Assembly: GCA_024697025.1 (NCBI GenBank)
Contig: JAILGH010000038.1
Span: forward strand, 29,707-93,706
Length of the DNA: 64,000 nt
Origin: Pseudobutyrivibrio sp.
GTDB taxonomy: Bacteria; Bacillota; Clostridia; Lachnospirales; Lachnospiraceae
Direction: 5' to 3'
Shown here: positions 7,854-17,662 of the stretch, in pieces
Layout of the letters: each line of letters begins with the position of its first letter
Numbering within the stretch: position 1 is the stretch's first letter
Notes under the pieces: model-generated
The model's database searches: none
What the model saw: the letters and a program-made list of their open reading frames with translations, nothing else
What the model was told of the DNA's origin: nothing
Position numbers and translations under genes: made by a program

Positions 7854-9170
7854 TTAACGACAATTTTCGTTGTAATATTCTTCCATATCCTTAGCAGCAT
7901 CCGCTGGTGTTAAATCGCCAAGGAATACTGAAACCATTGTGTCATCAAAGTGTGAACCTGCCTCTGTTGTTGGCAATGACTCGTTGTAGAATCCAAATGT
8001 TCCCTTTGCGTTGCCAAATACATCCATAACGTATGAAAGCTGTGCAGGAGCCTTTGAAGCATCGTATTCAACATTTGTTACAGGAATCTTTCCACCAACT
8101 TCTGCTGTGTACTTCTGAGCTGTATCATCTGTAAACATCTTTACAAGAGCAATTGCAGCCTCTGGGCACTTTGTATCCTTGCTGATGCAAAGCGAATCAG
8201 ACTTAGCAATAATACGGTCAACTCCTGGGAATGCAAATACACCACAGATGTTCTGGAACTCAGGGTCAGATTTTTTTGTTTCACCATTGATTTGGCCGAT
8301 AGCCCATGAACCCTGGATAAGCATAGCAGCTTCTCTATTGTAGAAGTTTGCTGTAGCTACGTCATTTGTATCACCAGCAGCTGTAGGCTGGAAGTACTTA
8401 GAAAGTGCTAAGAGCTTGTCGCATGCAGCCTCAAGCTTGCCATCTTCCCAAGAAGCAGAACCATCTGCAAGTGCAGCAAGGTCAACGCCCTCTGCCTCAC
8501 AAAGGTAACCAGCTACCATTGATAAGCACCATGCTGTACCAGCTGAGATAGTAATAGGTGTATATCCCTTAGCCTGAAGTTTCTCACAAGCATCGATCAT
8601 CTCGTCGAAGTTTGTAGGAACCTTTGCCCCTGCATCTTCAAACATCTCTGTGTTGTAGAAGCAGCAAGCTGCAGCTGTGTTAAGTGGAATAGCGTAAACA
8701 CTACCATCGTATGTCTGCTGTGAGAATACAGCATCACCTGCGAAGGTGTCTTTCCAACCATCTTGAGCCAGAGCTTCATCTAAGTTCATGCAAAGACCAT
8801 CAGCTGGAGAAGCTCCATCAGGAGTTACATAATCTGAAAGCTGTGGACCTGGGCTACAAATAAATACGTCAGGAGTCTCACCTGATTGAACAAGAGCATT
8901 AAGCTTTGCATAATACTCTTCAAGGTTAGTTGTAACAGCTGTTACGTGATACTTGCCCTTGTACTGCTCGTTGAATCTGTCAAGTGTGTCCTTGTAGCCA
9001 AGAGAAATTAAATCCTCTGTAGCGTCTAAGTCATCCCAGAACATCCATGTGATTTCCTGAACTCCATCAGCAGAAGCTGAAGATGAACCATTGCTTCCTG
9101 AACCACATCCTGTAAATAAAGATGCTGCCATGAAAGCAGATAATAGTGTTGCTAAAATCTTTCTTTTCAT
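7854..9170 (-). CDS. Sugar ABC transporter substrate-binding lipoprotein
   Basis: 438-aa family 1 extracellular solute-binding protein. The signal peptide ends in a lipobox with C22 (SLFTGC), followed by a Gly/Ser-rich linker, so it is lipid-anchored outside the membrane. The mature part has the usual two-lobe pattern (ITWMFWDD near the start, FAFPGVDRI in the middle). RBS is GGAGGAG. It is the first gene of the importer-GH43 operon and divergent from an AraC regulator, which probably controls it. Ligand unknown; a hemicellulose oligosaccharide is likely. Confidence 0.92.
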   Translation of the reverse strand: MKRKILATLLSAFMAASLFTGCGSGSNGSSSASADGVQEITWMFWDDLDATEDLISLGYKDTLDRFNEQYKGKYHVTAVTTNLEEYYAKLNALVQSGETPDVFICSPGPQLSDYVTPDGASPADGLCMNLDEALAQDGWKDTFAGDAVFSQQTYDGSVYAIPLNTAAACCFYNTEMFEDAGAKVPTNFDEMIDACEKLQAKGYTPITISAGTAWCLSMVAGYLCEAEGVDLAALADGSASWEDGKLEAACDKLLALSKYFQPTAAGDTNDVATANFYNREAAMLIQGSWAIGQINGETKKSDPEFQNICGVFAFPGVDRIIAKSDSLCISKDTKCPEAAIALVKMFTDDTAQKYTAEVGGKIPVTNVEYDASKAPAQLSYVMDVFGNAKGTFGFYNESLPTTEAGSHFDDTMVSVFLGDLTPADAAKDMEEYYNENCR

Positions 9171-9526
9171 TTACCGTTCTCCTCCAATAATAAGCTTTTT
9201 GGACACCAATGATATTTGTAATAAACATCCCCGTTCATTGGCGTCTGATTATAACTCTCTTGAGATAAATTTAGCATAGTGGTATTAAAAGTATCTTTAT
9301 AATTGTTGTTTATCAGTTATCAAAAATTGCTGTGATGAATATGTGAACAATTGTGCTATTAGCTATAGTTTACTATTTATGCCACACCAAAATGTGCAAT
9401 ATGCACAAAAAGATAAGGCCAATATTAATTATAAATAAATTAGGGGTTGATTTTTTGGGCAATAAGAGCAAAAATTAGAAAGGTAAATAATTGTTAATTA
9501 TTGCTTTGTATTGACTGGGGGATAAT
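9171..9526. promoter_or_regulatory. Divergent control region with TGTGCA-N3-TGCACA operator candidate
   Basis: This 356-bp AT-rich gap separates the importer operon (minus) from araC (plus) and must hold both promoters. A perfect inverted repeat, TGTGCA ATA TGCACA, lies at 9393-9407. Several short A/T-rich direct runs are present, but no convincing -35/-10 pair could be assigned by eye. Binding by the AraC-family product is inferred from position only. Confidence 0.6.
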
Positions 9527-10411
9527 ATGATTGAAAATTTAGATGGTATCTTTGAAACCGTAAATTTCAAACAGAGCACTACAGTAAAGCTATATGACAA
9601 TGATGAATACGAGGATTATCCTTTGCATTGGCATCCGGCACTTGAGATTGTCATGCCAACTGCTAATGGATACAGGATGCATTTTTCCAATACGGAGGTA
9701 GAGCTTAGAGAAGGGGATATATGTATTGTATGTCCAGGCTGCCTTCATGGAATGTTTGCACCGGAGAATGGTCGCAGAATAATCTTTCAATCCAACACTA
9801 ACTTCCTTAGATTTATGAGAGAGGTTGAGGTGCTCATTTCATTTATGTCACCTTACTGCATCATCACTCCTGAGGATTATCCTACAATCCATGAGACTTT
9901 AAGGGGCTACATGATTGATATAAAGGATGTGTACAATAGTGGGGCTGCCTTTGCGGAGGTTACAATTTATAGCAAACTGTTAGAGATGCTTGTTTTGATT
10001 GGAAAGAATTATTCCAATAGAAAGAATGTTGCTGAGGATTACTATCCAGCGGCAAGAGATGAATACGCAACAAAGTTTGTTGAGATATGTGATTACATTA
10101 ACGCACATTGCTCTGAGGATCTAAAGCTTGATGATGTGGCCAACATGAGTGGCTTCAGTAAGTTTTATTTTGAGCGACTTTTCAAGCAGTTTACTGGTAC
10201 AAGCTTTTACAAGTACGTTAATCAAAAGCGCATCTTTAAAGCACAGGAGCTTTTGATAGAGCCAGGCAACTCTGTTACTGATGTTGCCCTTAACTGTGGG
10301 TTCACTTCCATATCTTCGTTTATACGAATGTTTAAATTGCAAAAGGGATGTACTCCTACAGAGTTCAAGAGCATGTATTGGTCAACCGATACTGCCAATA
10401 TGAATGCATAA
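9527..10411 (+). CDS. AraC-family transcriptional regulator with cupin sensor
   Basis: 294 aa. The N-terminal cupin-like domain (HWHPALEI, then CPGCLHG) would bind a sugar or its derivative. The C-terminal AraC double helix-turn-helix covers about residues 185-285 (LDDVANMSGFSKFYFERLFK and VTDVALNCGFTSISSFIRMF). It is transcribed divergently from the importer-GH43 operon and probably controls it. The start is preceded by GGGGGA. A perfect palindrome follows the stop by 5 nt. Confidence 0.92.
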   Translation: MIENLDGIFETVNFKQSTTVKLYDNDEYEDYPLHWHPALEIVMPTANGYRMHFSNTEVELREGDICIVCPGCLHGMFAPENGRRIIFQSNTNFLRFMREVEVLISFMSPYCIITPEDYPTIHETLRGYMIDIKDVYNSGAAFAEVTIYSKLLEMLVLIGKNYSNRKNVAEDYYPAARDEYATKFVEICDYINAHCSEDLKLDDVANMSGFSKFYFERLFKQFTGTSFYKYVNQKRIFKAQELLIEPGNSVTDVALNCGFTSISSFIRMFKLQKGCTPTEFKSMYWSTDTANMNA

Positions 10412-10416
10412 AAATG

Positions 10417-10505
10417 GTCAAGGGGTGGTCCAAGGGGACGGGGTTAGTGGTCCATAATGAACTATTATGGACCACTAACCCCGTCCCCTTGGACCACCCC
10501 TTGAC
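10417..10505. repeat. 42-bp perfect palindrome, copy 2, between convergent genes
   Basis: Arms 10417-10458 and 10464-10505 are perfectly complementary over 42 bp with loop GAACT, the reverse complement of the copy-1 loop, so this copy is inverted relative to 4761-4855. The inner 32 bases of the left arm differ from copy 1 at one position, while the outer arms differ but remain self-complementary. It lies between araC and the convergent kinase-like gene, as copy 1 lies between thiN and GH43. Confidence 0.9.
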
Positions 10506-10523
10506 TACCCCTAGTCCGTTGTT

Positions 10524-11126
10524 TTATTCTGGGAAATTCTCTGCCAACTCACATATAGTCTTTACACACATGCCTTCGCCAAGTGTGCCGCTGTCTAGGA
10601 TAACATCATACTCTCTAAAATCACCCCAGTTTTTATCGGTGTAATATTTGTAGTATGTCTTACGCTGCTTATCCTTTTTAGCAAGACGCTTTTCAATGCT
10701 GACATCCTCTATGTTTTCGTATCTATCAAGGACACGCTTTTTTCTGTGTTCCATGTCTGCATGAATCATAACATTCATACATCTGATTCCTTCCTTGCGA
10801 AGGATATAATCTGCACAGCGGCCAACGATTACGCATGGCCCCTTATTTGCAAATTCAAGAATTACCTTTTTCTGTGCTATAAATATTTCGTCCTGAGGAC
10901 TTTGAAAATACATTGTTCCAGCTGCTGAAATGTCAAACCACATTGCAGTAGAAGAGGTGTATTCGCCCTGTGTTTCAATAAGTTCCTTTGCATATCCGCT
11001 TTCTATGGCTACACGATTTACGATTTCACCATCATAAAAAGGAATATTAAGCTGTTTTGCAACTGCCTCTCCGATGCTATGACCACCGCTGCCGAACTCT
11101 CTGCTAATAGTAATTACTGGATACAT
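10524..11126 (-). CDS. Cytidylate kinase-like family protein
   Basis: 200 aa from the chosen ATG. The P-loop-like N-terminus ITISREFGSGGHSIG and the C-terminal R/K-rich lid segment are typical of the cytidylate-kinase-like family widespread in Lachnospiraceae. True Cmk is a different protein, and the substrate here is not established. The start chosen is the ATG at 11126, because GGAGGG lies at the right distance upstream; an upstream TTG would overlap that RBS. It is probably a single-gene transcript ending at the palindrome. Confidence 0.82.
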   Translation of the reverse strand: MYPVITISREFGSGGHSIGEAVAKQLNIPFYDGEIVNRVAIESGYAKELIETQGEYTSSTAMWFDISAAGTMYFQSPQDEIFIAQKKVILEFANKGPCVIVGRCADYILRKEGIRCMNVMIHADMEHRKKRVLDRYENIEDVSIEKRLAKKDKQRKTYYKYYTDKNWGDFREYDVILDSGTLGEGMCVKTICELAENFPE

Positions 11127-11199
11127 AGTATTTCCCTCCAATTAATTTTTGACTTGTTGAGAAAATCCTGTTTTCCCTCAAACTTCTCCTAAACTTATT

Positions 11200-11853
11200 T
11201 TAAAAGTTTACCGACAAAAAGTCAAAAAGAGTTAGATTTGTCTGATTATTGAGAAAGGCGGCTTCTTCAGCCATTTCTCCCGAATCTCCACAGATGTCGA
11301 CTCCGATTATCTGATGATTTTTTAAAAGCACATTTAGAATATCAATCATCTCATCTAAGGTCATTTCACCCTGGTCCCAGTCACTTATACAATAGTCCTT
11401 GCTTAGAATATCCTTATCAATAGAAATGTATAAAGGTAAATCAGTGGGAATGTCGGAAACAGGAATCTCATCACCTGTTCCGTAGGTGTAAACATTTTTT
11501 AGATTTGGTAAAGTATCCTTGGCTTCAAGAACCCAGCCGCCACAGGAGGTTATGGCACCAAAACTAGGTGGCTGATTGTCGGGATGATTGTCAAGCAGCA
11601 CCAGATTGAAATCCTCTTTAATTTTTGAAAGCCAAAGTAGGCTTAAGTAGTGGTAATTTCCTGAGTCGATAAAGTGAATGCCAGAAGGAGAGTAATCCTT
11701 TATTCTAGAAAGAATAGTCGCCTTTGCAGAGTCGTCCAGATAGCAACGGGTGCCATCTAAATCTCTGCAATCGACTATGTTAAGATCTTTTATTTTATTA
11801 AAAAAATCCTGATGCCCGTAGACATCAGTCATTTTTATCATCACTGTATTCAT
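11200..11853 (-). CDS. Arginase-family metallohydrolase
   Basis: 217 aa, shorter than classical arginase or agmatinase (about 300). All six family metal ligands appear present: H68 (SGNYHYLS), D88, H90 and D92 (LLDNHPDN), D146 and D148 (SIDKDIL). The reaction is expected to be hydrolysis of a guanidino or ureido compound, but the substrate cannot be told. It begins 2 nt after the trkH stop with no visible Shine-Dalgarno, so it is probably coupled to trkH. Confidence 0.8.
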   Translation of the reverse strand: MNTVMIKMTDVYGHQDFFNKIKDLNIVDCRDLDGTRCYLDDSAKATILSRIKDYSPSGIHFIDSGNYHYLSLLWLSKIKEDFNLVLLDNHPDNQPPSFGAITSCGGWVLEAKDTLPNLKNVYTYGTGDEIPVSDIPTDLPLYISIDKDILSKDYCISDWDQGEMTLDEMIDILNVLLKNHQIIGVDICGDSGEMAEEAAFLNNQTNLTLFDFLSVNF

Positions 11854-11855
11854 AA

Positions 11856-13355
11856 TTATTTAATCATTATTTTTCCAGAGTTTTTAAGCTCTTTACACTG
11901 ACGTTTATTAAACAAATCATTCCAAATGCTAGGATGGAAGAGCATGAGTATTGGGAACAACTCAAGTCGACCTGCTAACATATCGAATATCAATACAATC
12001 TTAGAAAAATCAGAGTAAAAACCAAAATTAGCTGTTGGTCCTACCAGACTAAGTCCAGGTCCAATGTTACTCAAGGTGGCAATTACTGATGTAAAGATTG
12101 TAGAGAAATCCAGGTCTTCAAATGAAAGACAGAAGATACTTACAAAGAATACAAGCATAAATGTGCCAAAGAATACATTGTTTGAACGAACTGTCTCGTG
12201 GTTTACCGGCTTGCCATCCATGATTGTCTTTTTGACGCTACGAGGATGGATGTAGCTGGTAAGCTCCTTGTGTACAGCCTTTCCCATAAGTACGAAACGG
12301 GAAACCTTGATACCACCACCAGTTGAACCGGCGCAGGCACCAATAAACATCAACAGTACCAATACGCATCGGCTGGTCTGAGGCCATGCGTTAAAATCTG
12401 CTGTAGAAAAACCGGTAGATGATTGGATGGAGGTAACCTGAAAGGCTGCCTTTGTAATAGCGTCAAACAATCCCTTGCTGCTGTTAAGTGTGTTGATAGT
12501 AATGATACCAATTGAAGTAGCTGTCAAAAGTGAATACATTCTAACCTCTTCCATGCGGAAGGCATCCCTTGCATGGTGGAAGAGTATGTAATAGTAAAAA
12601 TTGAAATTGATACCAAATATAAACATAAATGCAGCAACAATCCATTGGCATGCCACATTAAAGCCGCCCAAACTGCTGTTGTATATACCAAAGCCACCGG
12701 TACCGGCTGTTGCGATACCTGTGTTGATTGCCTCAAATGGAGTCATTCCTGCACATAAAAGCATAATGATTTCCAAAGCGCAAAGCCCTAAATAAATAAG
12801 GTAGAGCATCTGTGCTGTGTTCTTAAGCTTTGGTACAAGCTTTCCAACAGATGGTCCTGGTGACTCGGCCTTCATAAGATTGAACTGAGAGCCATCGCCA
12901 CCTGCCAGTGGAATAACTGTAAGCAAGAATACCAAAACTCCCATACCACCAACAAGGTGAGTAAAGCTTCGCCAGAAAAGTGAAGCATGAGAGAGCAACT
13001 CTACATCGTTAAGTATTGAAGCACCGGTTGTTGTGAAGCCTGAAGCAGACTCAAACAAAGCATCGATATAATGTGGAATCTCGTTAGTTAGCCATAAAGG
13101 TATGGCACCAATTGCAGAGAGAACCACCCAGGATGCACCTGTACAGAAGAATCCTTCCTTAAGATAGAAGGAGAATTTTTTAGGTTTAAAATAACTGTTT
13201 ATTAATCCAAGGACTAAGCATGGAGCAGCCACTAAAGCGTACTGTACCCATACATCTTCGTGATATATAAATGCAACCAGCATAGGAAGCATAAGAAACA
13301 GGCCCATAAAACCAATGACATAGCCCAGGATAAAACGTATGACTGATTTATTCAT
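11856..13355 (-). CDS. trkH: TrkH-type potassium uptake channel subunit
   Basis: 499-aa polytopic membrane protein. The four-fold pore-loop pattern of Trk/Ktr/HKT transporters is visible, including SASGFTTTGAS, AGTGGFG, QSSTGFST and the GSTGGGIKVSR segment. It moves K+ (possibly with Na+) and is gated by the cytoplasmic RCK protein encoded just upstream (trkA, 5-nt spacing). The order trkA-trkH-arginase-like suggests one transcript. Confidence 0.95.
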   Translation of the reverse strand: MNKSVIRFILGYVIGFMGLFLMLPMLVAFIYHEDVWVQYALVAAPCLVLGLINSYFKPKKFSFYLKEGFFCTGASWVVLSAIGAIPLWLTNEIPHYIDALFESASGFTTTGASILNDVELLSHASLFWRSFTHLVGGMGVLVFLLTVIPLAGGDGSQFNLMKAESPGPSVGKLVPKLKNTAQMLYLIYLGLCALEIIMLLCAGMTPFEAINTGIATAGTGGFGIYNSSLGGFNVACQWIVAAFMFIFGINFNFYYYILFHHARDAFRMEEVRMYSLLTATSIGIITINTLNSSKGLFDAITKAAFQVTSIQSSTGFSTADFNAWPQTSRCVLVLLMFIGACAGSTGGGIKVSRFVLMGKAVHKELTSYIHPRSVKKTIMDGKPVNHETVRSNNVFFGTFMLVFFVSIFCLSFEDLDFSTIFTSVIATLSNIGPGLSLVGPTANFGFYSDFSKIVLIFDMLAGRLELFPILMLFHPSIWNDLFNKRQCKELKNSGKIMIK

Positions 13356-13360
13356 GCTGA

Positions 13361-14749
13361 TTACCTCAATGTATCTACAATATTACTAAAGCCTGAGTGA
13401 GTAGTAACAACCATAACTGTATCCCCAACTTCGATTGTATCAGAACCGCTTGGAATAATGATTGTACCATTGCGGTTGATAAACGCGATAAGTACATTGT
13501 CCTTAAACTGAAGCACAGAGAAAGGAACTCCTGTAGCCTTTGATTGCTCGCTGATGTTAAACTCGATAGCCTCAACCTTCTGATCGAAAAGATGGTAGAG
13601 AGTAAGGATATCGTTTCCATCACCTGACGCACTCTTGGCTCGGACATAAGCGATGATTGACTCTGCAGTAATGTGTCTTGGATATACCACCGAGCCCAAG
13701 TTTAACTGTGAAAGTACATTATCAAAGCTGATTCTGTTTACCTTTGTGACAACCTTGGCATTGCTAACCTGGTTGGCATAAAGTGTGAGAAGGATATTCT
13801 CCTCATCAATACCGGTAAGTGGTACGAAGCTTTCAACAAACTCGATGCCTTCCTCACGAAGAAGTGACTCGTCGCCACCATCACCATTAATGATAGTTGC
13901 CTTAGGAAGAGCAATAGAGAGGTCGTCGCAGCGACTCTTGTTTCTTTCTATAATACGTACGTTGATCTTGGCCTGTAACAATATCTTGGCAAGATAGAAG
14001 GATGCCTTGCCACCGCCAACAATCAGGCAATCCTTAACCTGTCTGGTCTTAAATCCAATTTCATTAAGGAATGTACGGGCAAATCGTCTTGCACCTACGG
14101 CACATACAATATCACCAGCTGTAAGAGTAAAGTCACCGCTAGGGATGATAACCTCTGTTCCGCGATTAACAGCTGTGATGAGCACCTTGCTTGAAGTAGA
14201 AGAACTCAAGTCCTTGATGGTAAGTCCGTCAAGAATGTTGCCCTCCTCGATTTTAAACTCAACCATTTCAGCCTGACCATGTGCGAATGATGAAACCTCT
14301 AGAGTAGAAGGCAATGAGAGGATAGATGAAATCTCTCGAGCAGCCTCTAATTCTGGGTTGATAATCATTACAAGACCAAGCTTCTCCTGAAGATATGAAA
14401 TTTCTTTTGAATAATCCGGGTTTCGAACTCTGGCAATAGAAGCACAATCACCCACTTGCTTTGCAATTGTACAGCAAAGAAGATTGAGCTCGTCAGAGTT
14501 AGTAACGGCAATAATGAGATCTGCGTCATTGATGCCTGCCTCTACCTGAGTGCTGTAGCTGGCACCGTTGCCCTTGATTCCCATTATGTCATATAGATTT
14601 GTGAGATTATCCAGTCTGTCCTGGTTCTCATCGATAATTACAATGTCGTGACCTTCTTTTGAAAGTCTGTCTACGAGGGTGCGGCCAACCTTGCCACAGC
14701 CTACGATAATAATCTTTAGTCCTCGCTTAGAGGATTTGCTAAAAGCCAT
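13361..14749 (-). CDS. trkA: Trk potassium system NAD-binding regulatory protein TrkA
   Basis: 462 aa with two RCK units. Each has a Rossmann nucleotide-binding motif (IIVGCGKVGRTLVDRL near 14-29 and LIVGGGKASFYLAKIL near 242-257) and a following RCK_C (TrkA_C) domain. It forms the cytoplasmic ring that gates TrkH in response to nucleotides. RBS is GGAGGCGG. First gene of the trkA-trkH-arginase-like operon. Confidence 0.95.
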   Translation of the reverse strand: MAFSKSSKRGLKIIIVGCGKVGRTLVDRLSKEGHDIVIIDENQDRLDNLTNLYDIMGIKGNGASYSTQVEAGINDADLIIAVTNSDELNLLCCTIAKQVGDCASIARVRNPDYSKEISYLQEKLGLVMIINPELEAAREISSILSLPSTLEVSSFAHGQAEMVEFKIEEGNILDGLTIKDLSSSTSSKVLITAVNRGTEVIIPSGDFTLTAGDIVCAVGARRFARTFLNEIGFKTRQVKDCLIVGGGKASFYLAKILLQAKINVRIIERNKSRCDDLSIALPKATIINGDGGDESLLREEGIEFVESFVPLTGIDEENILLTLYANQVSNAKVVTKVNRISFDNVLSQLNLGSVVYPRHITAESIIAYVRAKSASGDGNDILTLYHLFDQKVEAIEFNISEQSKATGVPFSVLQFKDNVLIAFINRNGTIIIPSGSDTIEVGDTVMVVTTHSGFSNIVDTLR

Positions 14750-14908
14750 TTTTCCGCCTCCAAATTTATTATTTTCCCTTTAAAATGTTACTTGTTGGAC
14801 GAGTATTGATTATTTAAAAATAAAATCTCATAAAACTCAAATAATAAGTTGATTTCCATAGTTACTGAGATAAATATTTCTTTTATAGAAATACTTCTAT
14901 AAAAATAA

Positions 14909-14936
14909 AAATCCTTAATAAAACTATTAAGGATTT
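14909..14936 (-). terminator. Rho-independent terminator of the 14994-15494 gene
   Basis: AAATCCTTAATA and TATTAAGGATTT form a perfect 12-bp stem with a 4-nt AAAC loop. On the minus strand it is followed by a T-rich run (TTATTTTTATAG). It lies 58 nt beyond the stop of the upstream minus-strand gene. Confidence 0.85.
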
Positions 14937-14993
14937 AGCATAAATAATAATCATCCATATGATACTGTAGTCCAAAAATTGCAAAAGTTCAAG

Positions 14994-15494
14994 TTAAATT
15001 CTTACATCTACCTTTCTGGTGATTTTTTTCGCAGCATCATAAAGGTCGTTTAGATATTTAGAGTCTTTGGAAAAGAACTTGTCAAAACGCTTAGAATTAA
15101 GGTTTTTCGCGGCAGAGTCAGAGACTTCCAAAGTGCCGTCTTTATTAGCTTTTATGCCGATTTCTTTAAGCTCTTTTGCATATTCGTTATTTAAACGTTT
15201 TATGGTTGCTGCAGCCTTTTTTACAGTTGAATTGCTTGTGTCATATGTAGAAGTAGAACTGAGGGTATTATTTACCGTGTCAGTAAAAGCTTTTAATTTT
15301 TCTTGTATCTGCGCCTCGTTAGAATCTTCGAATTTATAGTCCTGAAGTTTTTTAATTGCATTTCTTAGGGCGCTGGCATCAGCCATAGAAAGAGTACCAG
15401 CAGAGGAACTGCTCCTGGTTGAACCGGTCACAAGCTTTGAATAGCTGTGATAATATCTTCTTATACTAAGTGAATTAGTGACTACAAGAGACAT
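14994..15494 (-). CDS. Uncharacterised helical Ser/Thr/Lys-rich protein
   Basis: 166 aa, family not recognised. The N-terminus (MSLVVTNSLSIRRYY) lacks a signal peptide. A Ser-rich stretch (about 26-36) is followed by predicted helices. The segment LKEIGIKANKDGTLEVS resembles the C-terminal helical-domain signature of flagellar cap (FliD-like) proteins, as do the initial helix and Ser/Thr richness, but there is no other flagellar gene here. The RBS AAAGGAAA precedes ATG. It is divergent from guaA and has its own terminator. Role unknown; a secreted or surface filament-like protein is one possibility. Confidence 0.75.
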   Translation of the reverse strand: MSLVVTNSLSIRRYYHSYSKLVTGSTRSSSSAGTLSMADASALRNAIKKLQDYKFEDSNEAQIQEKLKAFTDTVNNTLSSTSTYDTSNSTVKKAAATIKRLNNEYAKELKEIGIKANKDGTLEVSDSAAKNLNSKRFDKFFSKDSKYLNDLYDAAKKITRKVDVRI

Positions 15495-15564
15495 ATGGTT
15501 TCCTTTCTACAAACATCTTCTTTAATATATATCGAAGAAAATTATTATTTGTTAATATTTCTAA

Positions 15565-15593
15565 TTGAAGAAAAGAAGAAATTATACTATATT
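15565..15593 (+). promoter_or_regulatory. Sigma-A type promoter for guaA
   Basis: TTGAAG at 15565-15570, exactly 17 nt, then TATATT at 15588-15593. The expected start of transcription is near 15600, 35 nt before the guaA ATG. No purine riboswitch fold was seen in this short leader. Confidence 0.7.
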
Positions 15594-15634
15594 ATAGAAG
15601 ATTTTATGAATAAAGATTCTTAAAGGAGTGTCTA

Positions 15635-17182
15635 ATGAACCAAGAAAAAGTCATTGTTATCGACTTTGGCGGCCAGTACAATCAGCTTGTTGCCCGCCGT
15701 GTCAGAGAATGTAACGTCTATTGTGAGATTTATTCTTATCGCACCCCAATCGATCAGATTAAAGAAATGAATCCTAAGGGAATTATCCTTACAGGTGGAC
15801 CTAATTCTTGTTATGAGGATGGTGCCCCTACCTATACTAAGGAATTATTTGAACTTGGTATTCCAGTTCTTGGCCTTTGCTACGGTGCACAGCTTATGAT
15901 GCATCTTCTTGGAGGCAAGGTTGAAAAGGCTCCAGTTCGTGAGTACGGCAAGACCGAGACATTTATCGATGGCGCTGTAGATACACTTTTTAAAGGCGTA
16001 GATAAGTCTACTATTGTATGGATGAGTCACTTTGACTATATAAGCAAGGTCGCTCCTAATTTTGAAATAATTGCGCACACTGCAGATTGCCCAGTTGCGG
16101 CAGCAGCTTGTGAGGCTAAAAAGCTTTACGCAATCCAGTTCCACCCAGAGGTGCTTCACACAGTTCAGGGTAAGGACATTCTTCAAAACTTTGTTAGAAA
16201 CATTTGTAATACAGCTGGTAGCTGGCGCATGGATTCATTTGTGCAGCAGACTATAGGTGAAATTCGCGATAGAGTCGGTGATGGCAAGGTTTTACTTGCT
16301 CTTTCTGGAGGTGTTGATTCATCTGTTCTTGCAGCCCTTCTTGCAAAGGCAATTGGCAAGCAGCTTACCTGCGTATTTGTAGATCATGGTCTTCTTCGTA
16401 AAAACGAAGGGGCTGAGGTTGAAGGGGTATTTGGCCCATCAGGTTCATTTGATATAAACTTTGTTCGTGTAAATGCAGCTGACCGTTACTATGCAAAGCT
16501 TGCTGGCGTTGAGGAGCCAGAGGCAAAGCGCAAGATTATCGGTGAGGAGTTTATCCGAGTATTCGAGGAAGAGGCTAAAAAGATTGGCACAGTTGACTTC
16601 TTGGCACAGGGTACTATCTATCCAGACGTTGTTGAGTCTGGACTTGGTGGAGAGTCAGTAGTAATAAAGTCTCACCACAACGTAGGTGGTCTTCCTGATT
16701 ACGTTGATTTCAAGGAAATCATCGAGCCACTTCGCAACCTATTTAAGGACGAGGTTCGTAAGGTCGGTCTTGAGCTTGGCCTTCCAGAATACCTTGTATT
16801 CCGTCAGCCATTCCCAGGCCCAGGCCTTGGAATCCGTATCATTGGCGAGGTTACAGCAGAAAAGGTTCGCATAGTTCAGGACGCAGATTACATCTATCGT
16901 ACAGAGCTTGCTGAGGCTGGGCTTTCAAAGCTTCCAGATCAGTATTTTGCAGCTCTTTCAAACATGCGCTCAGTTGGTGTTATGGGTGACGAGCGTACTT
17001 ACGACTACGCAGTAGTCCTTCGTGCAGTTGAGACCATCGACTTCATGACAGCTGAGGCAACAGAGATTCCATTTGAAGTCCTCCAACGCGTAATGAGCCG
17101 AATCATCAACGAGGTTAAGGGCGTCAACCGCGTAATGTACGACTTGACTTCTAAGCCACCTGGAACAGTGGAACTGGAATAG
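15635..17182 (+). CDS. guaA: GMP synthase (glutamine-hydrolysing)
   Basis: Converts XMP, ATP and glutamine to GMP. 515 aa, full length. Class I amidotransferase triad C82 (LCYGAQ), H170 and E172 (FHPEVLHT); ATP-pyrophosphatase P-loop SGGVDS at 224-229; C-terminal dimerisation and XMP-binding region with [12 protein letters not shown] and the usual KPPGTVELE end. The RBS AAAGGAG is 7 nt before ATG. It stands alone, with its own promoter and a terminator about 150 nt downstream. Confidence 0.98.
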   Translation: MNQEKVIVIDFGGQYNQLVARRVRECNVYCEIYSYRTPIDQIKEMNPKGIILTGGPNSCYEDGAPTYTKELFELGIPVLGLCYGAQLMMHLLGGKVEKAPVREYGKTETFIDGAVDTLFKGVDKSTIVWMSHFDYISKVAPNFEIIAHTADCPVAAAACEAKKLYAIQFHPEVLHTVQGKDILQNFVRNICNTAGSWRMDSFVQQTIGEIRDRVGDGKVLLALSGGVDSSVLAALLAKAIGKQLTCVFVDHGLLRKNEGAEVEGVFGPSGSFDINFVRVNAADRYYAKLAGVEEPEAKRKIIGEEFIRVFEEEAKKIGTVDFLAQGTIYPDVVESGLGGESVVIKSHHNVGGLPDYVDFKEIIEPLRNLFKDEVRKVGLELGLPEYLVFRQPFPGPGLGIRIIGEVTAEKVRIVQDADYIYRTELAEAGLSKLPDQYFAALSNMRSVGVMGDERTYDYAVVLRAVETIDFMTAEATEIPFEVLQRVMSRIINEVKGVNRVMYDLTSKPPGTVELE

Positions 17183-17332
17183 GATAAGGTATGACTTTTC
17201 TTCTAAATCAACTGAAATCACGGCTATGAAAAATGTTGTTTTAGGGTTAGGTGGGTTTCTTCTACCCGGTGAACTGTTATACTCTTTACGAGGATAAACA
17301 ATCTATCCTCTACGAATCAAAAAATATAATGG

Positions 17333-17378
17333 CAGACCTTGAAAAGATAACTAACGTCTTTTCAAGGTCTGTTTTTTA
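17333..17378 (+). terminator. Strong rho-independent terminator downstream of guaA
   Basis: A 15-bp perfect stem (17333-17347 with 17357-17371) is followed by six T. A second small hairpin (GAGGATA/TATCCTC) lies just before it, around 17290-17311. Confidence 0.9.
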
Positions 17379-17662
17379 TAGTATTTTTGATGTATTTGGT
17401 GTTGGTAGGTTTAATGACTGGATTATAAGCATATTATAGAGGTTCATAGGTAAGATATTATGAGTGTATTTCATGTATTTTAAAAGGCAGGATAGTGTGT
17501 TTAGGAGACTATTGGGATGAGGATAATAATGGGGCGGTTGACATTTTTTCTATGGGTTGTTATAGTGTTTAAACGATTTAATATATTTATTTTTTATCTT
17601 TTTGTGGCAGAGTTTTTCATTTCGCCACGTTTTCCATTTTATATATACGAATAATTGATGGT

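Noticed and set aside
10524..11141. Start of the cytidylate-kinase-like gene at 11141 (TTG)
   Set aside because: That codon overlaps the GGAGGG RBS of the ATG at 11126, which also begins the conserved ITISREFGSGG region.
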